DNA from: Kaistella treverensis
Lineage (GTDB): Bacteria; Bacteroidota; Bacteroidia; Flavobacteriales; Weeksellaceae
Length of the DNA: 64,000 bases
Direction: 5' to 3'
Assembly (NCBI RefSeq): GCF_900114045.1
Contig: NZ_FORQ01000004.1
Location: 124,001-188,000 of the forward strand
Part shown: one piece after another, positions 28,129-37,974 of the stretch
Layout: every line of letters starts with the position of its first letter
Numbering within the stretch: position 1 is the first letter of the stretch
Notes under the pieces: generated by a model
What the model was told of the DNA's origin: nothing
The model's input: the letters and a program-made list of their open reading frames with translations, nothing else
Database searches by the model: none
Made by a program: the position numbers and the translations under genes

Positions 28129-28160
28129 AAAAGGATGAGTGAAAGCTCATCCTTTTTTTA
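28129..28160 (+). terminator. Intrinsic terminator
   Basis: AAAAAGGATGAG, loop TGAAAG, CTCATCCTTTTTTT: a perfect 7-pair stem flanked by A- and T-runs, 18 bases after the stop. It closely resembles the hairpin after the upstream paralogue. Confidence 0.9.
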
Positions 28161-28287
28161 TTGGAAAAAAAGGAGACGTAGATTTATTCTGATATAGTAT
28201 TTAAAAATATACTGCTTATCGATACCAACTCATCTACAAAAAATTTACAAAATATTAATTAATCCATTCCGAATTAAATAAATGTTA

Positions 28288-28295
28288 TATCTTTG
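28288..28295 (+). promoter_or_regulatory. Promoter (-7 box) for small secreted protein gene
   Basis: TATCTTTG matches the -7 consensus exactly, about 12 bases before ATG 28308, giving a very short leader. Confidence 0.5.
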
Positions 28296-28307
28296 TAAAA
28301 ATATAAA

Positions 28308-28646
28308 ATGATGCGTAGTATACTTGTAATTTTCTCTCTATTTTTATCAGTTTGGTGTTTCGCTCAGGATAGTGCAAATCCCTTTGCAGGTGAAAATACC
28401 AACAATAACTCGTCAAATAGATATTCTAATCCCAAAAGTTTGGGAAATGGTAGCGATAAATCTAACAAACCAGAACTTCCGTCTACAGCAAGTGAAAAAG
28501 CTGCTGCCGCAGTCCAGCGTGGTGGTCCTGTGGATCCGCCAAATCCAGTACCTGTAGATGATTATATTCCAGTCTTAGTGGTTATCGCCCTTGGGATTAT
28601 CGTTTATCAAAAAAGATTGGTAAAAACTCCCCAATCTAAGATTTAA
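28308..28646 (+). CDS. Small secreted protein with proline-rich linker and C-terminal helix
   Basis: A 112-aa protein of unknown function: signal peptide ending near FAQ (residue 20), a long Asn/Ser/Gly-rich low-complexity region, a proline-rich stretch (GGPVDPPNPVPVDDY, about 82-96), a single hydrophobic helix (IPVLVVIALGIIVY) and a basic end (KRLVK). The tripartite end resembles the short PID-CTERM-type tails seen in small flavobacterial proteins. That resemblance is from memory. It follows the two T9SS cargo genes with its own promoter and may be part of the same surface island. Confidence 0.65.
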   Translation: MMRSILVIFSLFLSVWCFAQDSANPFAGENTNNNSSNRYSNPKSLGNGSDKSNKPELPSTASEKAAAAVQRGGPVDPPNPVPVDDYIPVLVVIALGIIVYQKRLVKTPQSKI

Positions 28647-28735
28647 AAAAGGTCTAATTTATAGACCTGAATTTTATGTACCTTATCTTATAATTCGTGT
28701 ACCGAATTTAAGCCTTCCTCAGGCAATTCTATAAA

Positions 28736-29866
28736 ATGAAAGAAAAAATCTGGCTGTCGTCTCCCCATATGGGAGGACGGGAAATGAAATATATACAAGA
28801 CGCTTTCGCTGAGAATTGGATCGCGCCGCTCGGGCCTAATGTTAATGGTTTGGAAAATGATCTTGAGAAATTTTTAGGTCAAGATCTTCATGTCGCAGCA
28901 CTCAGTTCCGGAACTGCTGCACTCCATTTATCACTTATTCTTTTGGGAGTTGAACCAGGCGATTACGTAATATGTCAAAGCTTAACGTTTTCCGCTTCAG
29001 CTAACCCTATTGCTTATATCGGTGCAAAGCCAATTTTCGTGGATAGTGAAAAAGAGACGTGGAATCTTTGTCCGAACGCCGTTGAAGAAGCAATAAGATT
29101 TGGCATCGCCGAAGGCAAAAAGCCGAAAGCGATCATCGCAGTTGCTTTGTATGGCATTTCTTATAAAGTTGATGAAATTACCGCACTCTCAAAAAAATAT
29201 GACATTCCTGTAATTGAAGACAGCGCCGAAGCACTTGGTAGTATGTATAAAAATCAGAAATGTGGTACCTTTGGTGATTTAGGGGTACTCAGTTTTAATG
29301 GAAATAAAATTATAACTACCTCCGGTGGTGGCGCATTGACCTTAAAGGATAGGGAATTTAAAAAGAAAGCAGTCTTTCTCTCCACCCAGGCAAAAGATGA
29401 TGCCCCACATTACGAGCATACGAGTATTGGGTACAACTACCGCATGAGTAACATCTGTGCCGGCATCGGGCGAGGCCAAATGGAGGTTTTAGGAGAAAGG
29501 GTTGCGCAACGCCGTGCCATGCATGCCTTTTATAAGGATCTTTTCAAAGATAATCCTCACGTTACACTGCACGAAGAGCCAAACGAAGATTATTTCGCGA
29601 ACTATTGGCTGAGCGTTGTACAAATCAATCCGACTTCGCCGGTAACGGTCGCGGAAATGATGCACCGCTTCCAGCAGGAAAATATTGAAACCCGCCCCAT
29701 TTGGAAGCCGATGCACTTACAGCCGATATTTCATGATGAAGCCTATTTTGGGGGTCAGTTAGCCGAAAAATTATTTAATAATGGTCTGTGTTTACCTTCC
29801 GGGTCTAACTTAAATGACGCGGACCGAAATAGGATAGCACAAGTTGTTCATCAAATATTTGCTTAA
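28736..29866 (+). CDS. pglE: PglE-like UDP-4-keto-sugar aminotransferase (DegT family)
   Basis: PLP-dependent DegT/DnrJ/EryC1 aminotransferase (376 aa) expected to convert UDP-4-keto-6-deoxy-GlcNAc to the 4-amino sugar with glutamate. Visible are LSSPHMGGREM at the N-terminus, SSGTAALHLSL, IEDSAEALGSMY, and the PLP lysine K191 in FNGNKIITTSGGG. It is followed 112 bases later by its dehydratase partner (29979), while the acetyltransferase and initiating transferase are 8 kb upstream. The DNA before it shows no clear -7 box. Confidence 0.88.
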   Translation: MKEKIWLSSPHMGGREMKYIQDAFAENWIAPLGPNVNGLENDLEKFLGQDLHVAALSSGTAALHLSLILLGVEPGDYVICQSLTFSASANPIAYIGAKPIFVDSEKETWNLCPNAVEEAIRFGIAEGKKPKAIIAVALYGISYKVDEITALSKKYDIPVIEDSAEALGSMYKNQKCGTFGDLGVLSFNGNKIITTSGGGALTLKDREFKKKAVFLSTQAKDDAPHYEHTSIGYNYRMSNICAGIGRGQMEVLGERVAQRRAMHAFYKDLFKDNPHVTLHEEPNEDYFANYWLSVVQINPTSPVTVAEMMHRFQQENIETRPIWKPMHLQPIFHDEAYFGGQLAEKLFNNGLCLPSGSNLNDADRNRIAQVVHQIFA

Positions 29867-29978
29867 ATCTCCCAATTTAATTTACTTATATAGAATTGCC
29901 AAAAAACACATTAATAACCAAAGCTTCTCACTGATCAAAAAAACGACCAGGTTTTAAAATTTTTAATTGTTTTTCTTA

Positions 29979-31916
29979 ATGAGCATTCGTAAACGCATTC
30001 ACGACAAAATATACAGCGGAGACAACTTAGTAAACATTTCTGATATCAGGTATTTACCCCGCTGGGTAATTCTTGTTCTGGACGTCTGCATTTTAGCGGT
30101 AGCCATATATTTTTCGTGCTATATAATTGAACGACTTACTTTTGGGGCAGAAGACGTCTTCTATAATGATGTACATATGTACCTGCTCATTATTTCTATT
30201 GCCGTCTTTTTTATGTTTACGTTTCGCACCTATGCGGGAATTATTCGGCACTCTACTTTTATAGATTTATTTAAGCTTTTTTTAGCTATTTTTTCCACCA
30301 CGCTTGTAGTAGGTTTGGTTACTTTCGGCTATTTTCTCCTGGAAGGGCAGCGGCTCATCTATATGTCTATTCCGTTTCTTGTACTTTTTTCCGCAAGTTC
30401 TTTTATCCTGCTATTTCTTTTCAGATTATCAGTTAAAGAATTCTTTCATATCGTTCGGGAGTTTCGTCGTAGCAGTACGAAGAAACGAATCCTCGTGCTT
30501 GGCATCAGCGAACAGTCTGTTGCAATTGCACGTGCAGTTCTGGACAATCCAAACCTTCCGTACCAAATTGCGGGTTTTGTCACACAACGTACCGATTCCA
30601 AAAGAGCAAGCCTTTTGGGAAAACCAATTTACAGCCGTGACCTCATCGAAAACAGCACAAAACAAGCATTAGTTATCGATGGTATTTTGCTGATGAAAGA
30701 AATGCTCAGTAAAGTGGAAATGAATTCCTGGGTAAATTTGTTTTTAGAAAAGGATCTTCAAATTTTTAAAGCGCCGACTTTACAAAAGCTCCGAAACAAT
30801 GAAGACGGAAATTTAAAAGCGCTTCAAATTGAAGATTTACTGAACCGTAAACCGATAAAAATTGAAAACGAAGATGTAAAAAAACGACATTTCGGAAAAA
30901 CAATTTTGGTAACAGGTGGCGCCGGTTCCATCGGTACTGAAATTGTGCGTCAGGTTGCGTTGTTTGAACCTGAACTGATCGTAGTTCTCGACCAGGCAGA
31001 AACTCCTTTGTATGAAATTGAGCTGGAAATGCGCGAAACCTATCCGATGCTTGCTTTCAAATTCGTATTAGCGGATATTTCGAATAAGCACCGCATAGAA
31101 CCATTGTTTCAGAAATACCATTTTTCAATGGTTTATCACGCGGCGGCGTATAAACATGTTCCGTTGATTGAAGAGAATCCGCACGAAGCGATCTTGGTAA
31201 ATATATTAGGAACAAAAAACCTTTGTACTTTAGCTTCGCAGTACAAGGTGAACCGTTTTGTAATGGTTTCCACCGACAAAGCGGTAAAGCCAACTAACGT
31301 GATGGGAGCCAGCAAACGTACTGCAGAGTTGCTGGTACAGGCACTTCAGAATACGAAAAACAACGAAACTAAATTTATTACCACCAGATTTGGTAATGTT
31401 TTAGGATCGAACGGGTCGGTGATCCCACATTTTAAAAGGCAAATTGAAAACGGTGGTCCTGTTACAATCACACATCCCGAAATCGTGCGTTATTTTATGA
31501 CGATTCCTGAAGCTTGCGATTTGGTTTTACAGGCTGGAACGATGGGTCAGGGTGGTGAAATTTTCGTTTTCGACATGGGTGAACCTGTAAAAATCATCGA
31601 TTTAGCAACCAGAATGATCAAGCTTTCCGGCTATGAGCCAAATATTGACATTAAAATTATTTACACAGGTTTACGACCGGGCGAAAAACTTTATGAAGAA
31701 CTGTTAAGCGACGACGCGAAGACAATGCCGACGCATCACGAAAAAATCATGATTTCCAAAGATCCGACAATGGAATTTGCCACGATTGACCGATTTTCAA
31801 ACCAAATTATCCGCGCTACAATGCGTAGAGAAAAAGTGGAGGTTGTACAAATTTTAAAAGACATTGTGCCAGACTATAAAAGCAATAATTCAATTTACGA
31901 AGTATTGGACAAGTAA
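29979..31916 (+). CDS. pglF: PglF/WbpM-like UDP-GlcNAc 4,6-dehydratase
   Basis: Membrane-bound nucleotide-sugar dehydratase (645 aa) that makes UDP-4-keto-6-deoxy-GlcNAc. Four membrane segments lie in the first 155 residues, followed by a CoA-binding-like domain (about 165-290) and the catalytic SDR domain from about 305 with VTGGAGSIGTE, DKAVKPTNVMGASKR and RFGNVLGSNGSV. As in WbpM, the usual catalytic Tyr of YxxxK is Met (MGASK, about 443-447), a known feature of the family. I chose ATG 29979; an earlier TTG (29967) gives four extra residues. Its product can feed both bacillosamine and QuiNAc synthesis. Confidence 0.9.
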   Translation: MSIRKRIHDKIYSGDNLVNISDIRYLPRWVILVLDVCILAVAIYFSCYIIERLTFGAEDVFYNDVHMYLLIISIAVFFMFTFRTYAGIIRHSTFIDLFKLFLAIFSTTLVVGLVTFGYFLLEGQRLIYMSIPFLVLFSASSFILLFLFRLSVKEFFHIVREFRRSSTKKRILVLGISEQSVAIARAVLDNPNLPYQIAGFVTQRTDSKRASLLGKPIYSRDLIENSTKQALVIDGILLMKEMLSKVEMNSWVNLFLEKDLQIFKAPTLQKLRNNEDGNLKALQIEDLLNRKPIKIENEDVKKRHFGKTILVTGGAGSIGTEIVRQVALFEPELIVVLDQAETPLYEIELEMRETYPMLAFKFVLADISNKHRIEPLFQKYHFSMVYHAAAYKHVPLIEENPHEAILVNILGTKNLCTLASQYKVNRFVMVSTDKAVKPTNVMGASKRTAELLVQALQNTKNNETKFITTRFGNVLGSNGSVIPHFKRQIENGGPVTITHPEIVRYFMTIPEACDLVLQAGTMGQGGEIFVFDMGEPVKIIDLATRMIKLSGYEPNIDIKIIYTGLRPGEKLYEELLSDDAKTMPTHHEKIMISKDPTMEFATIDRFSNQIIRATMRREKVEVVQILKDIVPDYKSNNSIYEVLDK

Positions 31917-31934
31917 TTTAGAATTGTATATTTG
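31904..31934 (+). promoter_or_regulatory. Promoter for wza-wzc
   Basis: ATTG at 31904-31907 and TATATTTG at 31927-31934 are 19 bases apart, matching the -33/-7 layout. It overlaps the pglF stop region and gives a leader of about 13 bases before ATG 31953. Confidence 0.6.
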
Positions 31935-31952
31935 CATAAATTGGTAAATTTA

Positions 31953-32750
31953 ATGATGAACAGGAAATTTTGGTTGCTATTTAGCGGTATTTTACTCTTT
32001 TTACATTCATGCAAAACAAGGGATAAAGCAGATGGTCTGAATTATATGCAGAACGCAGAACAGATTGCTACTGCTGCTGCATCTTCGCAACTTAACACTG
32101 TTCAAAAAGGTGATCAACTGGTTATTTTTGTGACAGCGAAAAATATGGAGGTGGTAAAACCTTTCAACCAGGCTTATTATTCCTCGCAAAATTCTATTTC
32201 TACGACACCTTCAAGCTCAAATTCTACCGAAAAAACCTATCTGGTTAATTCCGAAGGAGATATTGATTTTCCGATTCTCGGCACCATCAATACCACAAAT
32301 AAAACTTTGGAAGAGGTAAAAAACGATCTTACGCAGCGAATCACTGCATACGTTAAAAATCCGACTGTAACGGTACGTTTGGCAAACTTCAAGGTTACTG
32401 TACTTGGAGAGGTAACCCGCCCTGGACAATACTCGCTGCCGGAAGTAAATCCTACTTTGTTAAGCGCCATTGGTATTGCAGGTGATCTTACCATGTACGG
32501 TAAGCGAGAAGATGTTTTAATTGTTCGGAACGTAGATGGCCAACCGACAAAAGAAAGAGTGAATTTATTAGATGCTAATTTTGTTAATTCTCCTTATTTT
32601 TATTTAAAACAAGGCGACGTAATTTATGTTTCTTCCAATGAAACAAAAGCAAAAATTGCACGTCAGGACCCGAACACAAGCATCTATCTTGCGGTAGCAG
32701 GTACACTCATCGGCCTTGCAGGTATTTTCATTACGATTTTCAAAAAATAA
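31953..32750 (+). CDS. wza: Wza-like outer-membrane polysaccharide export lipoprotein
   Basis: A 265-aa lipoprotein: signal with lipobox LHSC and C20 as the lipidated residue, a poly-export domain (about 45-140, with SEGDIDFPILGTI), an SLBB domain (about 145-215, VTVLGEVTRPGQYSLPE), and a C-terminal hydrophobic segment (YLAVAGTLIGLAGIFITIF). It forms the export channel with the Wzc encoded 3 bases downstream. ATG 31953 or 31956 follows the -7 box; an upstream TTG at 31932 is part of that box. Confidence 0.9.
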   Translation: MMNRKFWLLFSGILLFLHSCKTRDKADGLNYMQNAEQIATAAASSQLNTVQKGDQLVIFVTAKNMEVVKPFNQAYYSSQNSISTTPSSSNSTEKTYLVNSEGDIDFPILGTINTTNKTLEEVKNDLTQRITAYVKNPTVTVRLANFKVTVLGEVTRPGQYSLPEVNPTLLSAIGIAGDLTMYGKREDVLIVRNVDGQPTKERVNLLDANFVNSPYFYLKQGDVIYVSSNETKAKIARQDPNTSIYLAVAGTLIGLAGIFITIFKK

Positions 32751-32753
32751 ATA

Positions 32754-35120
32754 ATGAGTCAGAGCACAAACCCCGACGTGGATGCTTCGGATGATATCAA
32801 CATTAATGAACTTATAAAGCCTTATACGCGGCGCTGGCCCTGGTTTTTGCTTTCTGTACTTCTGATGGTTTTAGTGACATATATTTACCTGAAAATCACA
32901 GAACCGTCTTACCAAATAGAATCTACAGTTCTTATAAAAGATGCCAAAAAATCCCCTTCGAGCGGGATGGGTGCGCTTGCCGACCTTTCCGCATTCGGAA
33001 ATATGGCAACCAACAGCATTGAAAACGAAATTGAAGTTTTCAAATCAAAAAAACTTTTGAAGGATGCATTGTCGCGTTTAGGTTTACAAACCACACTTTT
33101 TGCTGAAAAAAACTTCCGGAAAACTGAATTATATGGTGAAACTGCGCCCATAATCATTCAGGTAATTAACGAAAAAGAGTATGAAAAGCCGGTAAAAAAT
33201 CCGGTTGAAATAGTTTTGGATGGTGATAAAATAACCTTGAATTCACCCGAATTTTCGGCGCCAATTGTTACAACTTATAACCGGACAATCAGTTTGCCGT
33301 ATGCCAATATTTTAATTCGGAAAAATATGGCCGCAGAGCCGTCAAAAATTAAAGATTTGGGTCAGATATATTTTACCTACGAAACTTTGGAAGCGGCGGT
33401 AAACAAGTTTCAGGAAAATATGATGGTTGATTTAGTTGACAAAGATGCGACTGTCATTGGATTATCGATGAAATATCCTGTAAAGGAAAAAGCGAAAAAT
33501 CTGCTCAATAAGCTCATAGAATCTTATAACAACGACGCGACAAACGATAAAAATTCCGAGTCTAAAAAAACGAAGGACTTTATTGATGACCGTATTGCGA
33601 TCATCGCGAATGAATTAGGCGATGTTGAGTCTCAAAAAGAAAATTTCAAACGTGCGAATAACATTACGGATATTCCAACCGAAGCTTCCTTAAACCTGGA
33701 AACTTCCGCAAAAGGCCGTCAGAAACTTTTAGAAGCAGAAACGGAATTAAGTCTGACTAACGATCTGATTTCTTATATGTCGAGATTGGGAAGTAACCAA
33801 ACTTTGCCATCAAGCGTCGGCTTGAGCAACCCAACGGCTTCTGTGAACATTAATGCTTATAACCAGTTGATTTTAGAGCGCAACAGTCTTTTGGAAAACG
33901 CTACGCCGCAAAACCCGGTGATTGGTGATCTCACGAAGCAAATTAATAATCTGCGCGCTTCTGTAATGGACGCTTTGGTGAAATCGCGCACAGGATTGCA
34001 AACTTCCATTAATGAAATTCAGGCGGAGCAAAATTCCATTTCCGCAAAGATTTCGAAAGTACCGGCGCAGGAAAAAATGTTTCGAAGTATTGAAAGACAG
34101 CAGCAAATAAAGGAAAATCTCTATTTAATTCTTTTAGAAAAAAGGGAAGAAACAGCCATAAATCTAGCAATGACTGCGCCTAAAGCCCGGGTCCTGGACG
34201 CGGCGTATGCTTCTGAAAAACCGGTTGCTCCGAAAAAAATGCTGTTTTTAGGTGGTGCAGTAGCACTTGGTCTTTTACTTCCGTTCGCATTTATTTATGT
34301 CAAAGAACTTTTGGATAATAAGATCCGCTCGAAACACGACCTTGAAAAACTTTCTTCAACGCCTGTGGTGGGTGAATTGCCACGCGTTTTAAAAGGCCAG
34401 AGCGAAATTGTACAATTGAACGATCTTTCGCCGATGTCGGAAGCTTTCAGAATTCTTATTACCAATATGAATTTTATGCTGCCGAAAAAAGAAAAGGGAA
34501 AAGTGGTTTTTGTTACTTCCACCATTAAAGGTGAAGGTAAAACTTTTGCCTCGGTGAATCTTGCTTTAACATTGGCATCATCGCGAAATAAAGTGGTGAT
34601 TATCGGTGCAGACATCCGAAATCCACAGCTTCAAAGATATAACCCAGAAAGAAAAGGATTGGACGGCTTAACCGAATTTCTTTACAATCCCGACGAAAAG
34701 ATAGAGGACATCATTCACGTGTCTACGTTTAATCCGCATTTGGATATAATTTATTCCGGAAGTATTCCACCGAATCCGACTGAATTATTATCGAACGGCC
34801 GTTACGAAGATCTCGTTGATCAGCTGAAACCTCACTACGATTACATCATTATCGACACCGCACCGTTGATGCTTGTTACCGATACCTTACTCTCCGCGGA
34901 CATGGCTGATGCTACAATTTATGTAACACGCTCTGGCTTTACCGAAAAACCACTGATTGATTTCGCCAATAAGCAAATTGCCACGAAAAAAATCAGAAAC
35001 GTTGGTTTTGTTTTAAATGACGTTGATAAAAACCATTTCGGCTACGGCAACAAGTACGGTTATGGTTACCAGGCGGAAGAGCAAGGATGGTGGTTGAAAT
35101 TAAAAAGTTGGTTTGAATAA
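32754..35120 (+). CDS. wzc: Wzc-type tyrosine autokinase, complete
   Basis: Polysaccharide co-polymerase (788 aa) with two membrane helices (about 29-50 and 495-515) enclosing a coiled periplasmic Wzz domain, then a cytoplasmic BY-kinase with Walker A GEGKT (593-597), Walker A' [10 protein letters not shown], Walker B IIIDTAP near 698-704, and a short C-terminal tyrosine cluster ([12 protein letters not shown]). It regulates chain length with Wza. It is the paralogue of the truncated kinase at the window start. No low-molecular-weight phosphatase (Wzb) is next to it. Confidence 0.92.
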   Translation: MSQSTNPDVDASDDININELIKPYTRRWPWFLLSVLLMVLVTYIYLKITEPSYQIESTVLIKDAKKSPSSGMGALADLSAFGNMATNSIENEIEVFKSKKLLKDALSRLGLQTTLFAEKNFRKTELYGETAPIIIQVINEKEYEKPVKNPVEIVLDGDKITLNSPEFSAPIVTTYNRTISLPYANILIRKNMAAEPSKIKDLGQIYFTYETLEAAVNKFQENMMVDLVDKDATVIGLSMKYPVKEKAKNLLNKLIESYNNDATNDKNSESKKTKDFIDDRIAIIANELGDVESQKENFKRANNITDIPTEASLNLETSAKGRQKLLEAETELSLTNDLISYMSRLGSNQTLPSSVGLSNPTASVNINAYNQLILERNSLLENATPQNPVIGDLTKQINNLRASVMDALVKSRTGLQTSINEIQAEQNSISAKISKVPAQEKMFRSIERQQQIKENLYLILLEKREETAINLAMTAPKARVLDAAYASEKPVAPKKMLFLGGAVALGLLLPFAFIYVKELLDNKIRSKHDLEKLSSTPVVGELPRVLKGQSEIVQLNDLSPMSEAFRILITNMNFMLPKKEKGKVVFVTSTIKGEGKTFASVNLALTLASSRNKVVIIGADIRNPQLQRYNPERKGLDGLTEFLYNPDEKIEDIIHVSTFNPHLDIIYSGSIPPNPTELLSNGRYEDLVDQLKPHYDYIIIDTAPLMLVTDTLLSADMADATIYVTRSGFTEKPLIDFANKQIATKKIRNVGFVLNDVDKNHFGYGNKYGYGYQAEEQGWWLKLKSWFE

Positions 35121-35386
35121 AGGAAAAAATAAAATCATCAGTCACAGAGTGATACTTCGGTTTTAATAGCTGATTCTTTGACGATACGTCACTATGATAA
35201 TATTTGATATATAAGAGCAGTAGAGATGGATTGTAGGCAATTTATTACATGAGAACTTACAATGCATTCTGCAAGAGAAGCACACTTACGAGATCAAAAA
35301 AAGTTTACAAGGATAATGTTACCATCATCATGGACCAGGAGGAAATGTATGGAAAAGGCGGTTGACCAAAAGGAAGAAGTACAGTG
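35121..35386. other. Intergenic stretch between wzc and wzx
   Basis: About 260 bases with no family-recognisable frame. A short open stretch near 35249-35364 could be a decayed fragment, but I cannot assign it. No clear -7 box or T-run hairpin is present. Confidence 0.4.
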
Positions 35387-36838
35387 ATGAGCATTAAGAA
35401 AAACTTTTTTTATAATGCTATTTTGTCGGTTAGCCAACTGGTTTTACCGTTGGTCACGTTTCCTTATGTAACAAGAGTCCTATTGCCAAAGGGATTAGGC
35501 GATGTGAACTTTGTTGACAGCATTGTACAATATTTGATGGTAGTAGCAGCATTGGGAATTCCGTTGTATGGTACACGGGAAATTGCAAGGGCTAGAAACT
35601 CACCGGAAAGACTTCATCAGATTTTTAGCGAACTATTAATATTACACGTTTTATTGTCTTTTGGCTTGGCTTTATTATTTCTCGTAGTGGGGTTTAATAT
35701 TAAACCTCTTCGCGATGAGTTTACCTTGTGCATGATTGGTTCAGGACTGATCCTCTCCAATTCGTTTGTTATTACCTGGTTTTATTCTGGTTTAGAAGAG
35801 TTTGCTTATATTACTAAAGTTAATTTGATTATTCGAATATTAAGTGTTATAGCTGTTTTTATTTTTATAAAGGTGCCTGAAGACAAAAATTTATATTATG
35901 GTGTTTCGCTAGCAACAGTTGTCACGACAGCAGGCATTAATTTTTATTACGCCAGAAATTTTGTGGTATTACGTCTAAACAAGTTTTCCCTTAAAAAGTA
36001 TTTTAAGCCGCTTTTGATGCTGTTTTCGCTGTCAATTTTTACAAATGCGTACGTTCTTCTAGATTCTGTAATTTTAGGTTTTTTAAAAAACACCATAGAA
36101 GTTGGTTATTATACAGTGTCAATGCGGATTAGCAAATTACCTATTTCCTTAATTTCGTCGCTAACAATTGTGTTAATTCCTGCCTTAAGCAGTATCGGGG
36201 TAAATAATCAGCAAACCGCATCAATTATAAATAAGTCGTTTTCTTTCACATACCTCTTTTGTATTCCTATTGCATTAGGATTGTTTACATTGTCACCTGA
36301 ACTGGTACATGTTTTCGCCGGTACAGATTTTTTAGCATCAATCGACTCATTAAGGATACTATCATTTATTATAATTCCAATCGGAACCGCTCTTGTTTGT
36401 TATCAGGTACTACTCCCTTTAAACAAAGAGCGGCTTATGATAAGTACAGCTATTGTTGGACTATGTACTAGCTTAGGTTTAAATTTCCTACTTGTACCAT
36501 TGTTTGAAAGTTCAGGCAGCGCAACCGCCAGTTTGATAACTGAAATTGTAGTTGCAGCCCTGCTTTTGTATTACAGCAAAAAAATAACGAGAATTTTTCT
36601 ACCTTATAGAACACTTGCACATGCTTTTCTGACCTCTTTGTCATTTATCGCTGTGCGCTGGATTGTACTGCATATTTCAGACCGTCCAATTAGTGTCATT
36701 ATATTGACGGTAATCTTCAGCAGTGTTATCTATTTATTGACAATGATTTTTCTTTTTAAAAATGAATTTTTAAAAAACAATGTCTACCAAGTTGTCCGAA
36801 AAGCATCTACCTTCGTGAACAGTCGTCATAAAAGTTAA
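35387..36838 (+). CDS. wzx: Wzx-type oligosaccharide flippase (locus B)
   Basis: Polytopic flippase of the polysaccharide transporter (PST) type, 483 aa, with about 12-14 membrane segments. The opening KNFFYNAILSVSQLVLPLVT then TFPYVTRVLLP is typical of O-antigen flippases. It is not closely like the flippase at 4675, suggesting a different substrate. I chose ATG 35387; a GTG lies one codon earlier. Confidence 0.88.
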   Translation: MSIKKNFFYNAILSVSQLVLPLVTFPYVTRVLLPKGLGDVNFVDSIVQYLMVVAALGIPLYGTREIARARNSPERLHQIFSELLILHVLLSFGLALLFLVVGFNIKPLRDEFTLCMIGSGLILSNSFVITWFYSGLEEFAYITKVNLIIRILSVIAVFIFIKVPEDKNLYYGVSLATVVTTAGINFYYARNFVVLRLNKFSLKKYFKPLLMLFSLSIFTNAYVLLDSVILGFLKNTIEVGYYTVSMRISKLPISLISSLTIVLIPALSSIGVNNQQTASIINKSFSFTYLFCIPIALGLFTLSPELVHVFAGTDFLASIDSLRILSFIIIPIGTALVCYQVLLPLNKERLMISTAIVGLCTSLGLNFLLVPLFESSGSATASLITEIVVAALLLYYSKKITRIFLPYRTLAHAFLTSLSFIAVRWIVLHISDRPISVIILTVIFSSVIYLLTMIFLFKNEFLKNNVYQVVRKASTFVNSRHKS

Positions 36839-36874
36839 GTTTAAGCCTTTGGTTTATCGCCAATAAATGAATTC

Positions 36875-37969
36875 ATGAAACAAAACAATATTAAAACGTT
36901 TGCATTTTACCTGCCACAATATCACCCTATCAAAGAAAACAATAAATGGTGGGGGGAGGGATTTACCGAATGGACTAATGTGGGTAAAGCGCAAAAATAT
37001 TACAAAGGTCATTACCAGCCAAAAGTACCAGCTGATTTAGGATATTACGATTTGCGAGTGGAAGAGACTAGGTTATTGCAGGCAGAGATGGCGCAAAAAT
37101 ATGGGATTGACGGCTTTTGTTATTACCACTATTGGTTTAGTGGCCAGCAGCTTTTGGAGAGTCCATTTAACGAGGTGCTAGAGTCAGGTTTGCCTGATTT
37201 CCCGTTTATGCTTTGCTGGGCCAATGAAAGTTGGCACTCGAAGTTTTGGAAAAATGACGGAACTGTCGAAAAGAGGGTCTTAATTGAGCAAAAGTATGAC
37301 GATAAAGATGACGTCATTAATCATTTTAATTATGTATTAAAAGCATTTCTAGATCCGAGATATATCAGAATTGACGGTAAACCTGCTTTTTTAATATATT
37401 TACCTGATGATTTTCACGATGTGACTAATTTTCTGAACCAATGGCAAAAATTAGCCCGAGAAAATGGTTTGGAAGGTATATTTTTTATTGCTCAAACTTC
37501 GTTACCGGAATTGCACTACAAGAAGTTTAAGATGCAGGGTTTTGATGCCGTTAACACCACCAGATTGCGTGATGTTTTGGAGAATAGAAGCCGTGCGGCT
37601 CGAATGGTAAACCGCGTAAGACGGTCCATTTTAAATCAGCCTATTGTAGTTGATTACGAGCAGGCTACCTCAGGTTTTGTACAACAGTTAGAATACCGAC
37701 CCGATGTGTTTCCGTCTGCTTTTCCTAACTGGGACCATACGCCAAGAAGTGGAAGAGCGGGACTGGTATTACAAAATTCAAATCCAAAGAAATTTGGAAA
37801 ACATCTTCAGCAGATTTTTGAATGTATAAGTCAAAAACCCTTGGACAGACAAATATGTTTTATTAAGTCCTGGAATGAATGGGGTGAGGGTAATTACATG
37901 GAGCCGGATCTAAAATTCGGAAGAGGGTATTTAGAAGAGTTTTTAAGAATAAAGAAAATGTTTAGCTAA
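36875..37969 (+). CDS. WbsX/GH99-like protein
   Basis: A 364-aa protein of the WbsX family, with a glycoside hydrolase family 99-like barrel. Visible are FAFYLPQYHPIKEN, WWGEGFTEWTNV, GYYDLR, YGIDGFCYYHYWFSG, and the C-terminal FIKSWNEWGEGNYMEP. Family members occur in O-antigen and capsule loci and are often annotated as glycosyltransferases, although GH99 enzymes hydrolyse mannosides; the true role is unsettled. No signal peptide, so it is probably cytoplasmic. It ends 5 bases before the next gene. Confidence 0.85.
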   Translation: MKQNNIKTFAFYLPQYHPIKENNKWWGEGFTEWTNVGKAQKYYKGHYQPKVPADLGYYDLRVEETRLLQAEMAQKYGIDGFCYYHYWFSGQQLLESPFNEVLESGLPDFPFMLCWANESWHSKFWKNDGTVEKRVLIEQKYDDKDDVINHFNYVLKAFLDPRYIRIDGKPAFLIYLPDDFHDVTNFLNQWQKLARENGLEGIFFIAQTSLPELHYKKFKMQGFDAVNTTRLRDVLENRSRAARMVNRVRRSILNQPIVVDYEQATSGFVQQLEYRPDVFPSAFPNWDHTPRSGRAGLVLQNSNPKKFGKHLQQIFECISQKPLDRQICFIKSWNEWGEGNYMEPDLKFGRGYLEEFLRIKKMFS

Positions 37970-37974
37970 GTTAA

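Noticed and set aside
35121-35386. Remnant of a mobile element between wzc and wzx
   Set aside because: Short open stretches exist, but no transposase motif, inverted ends or target duplication can be seen.
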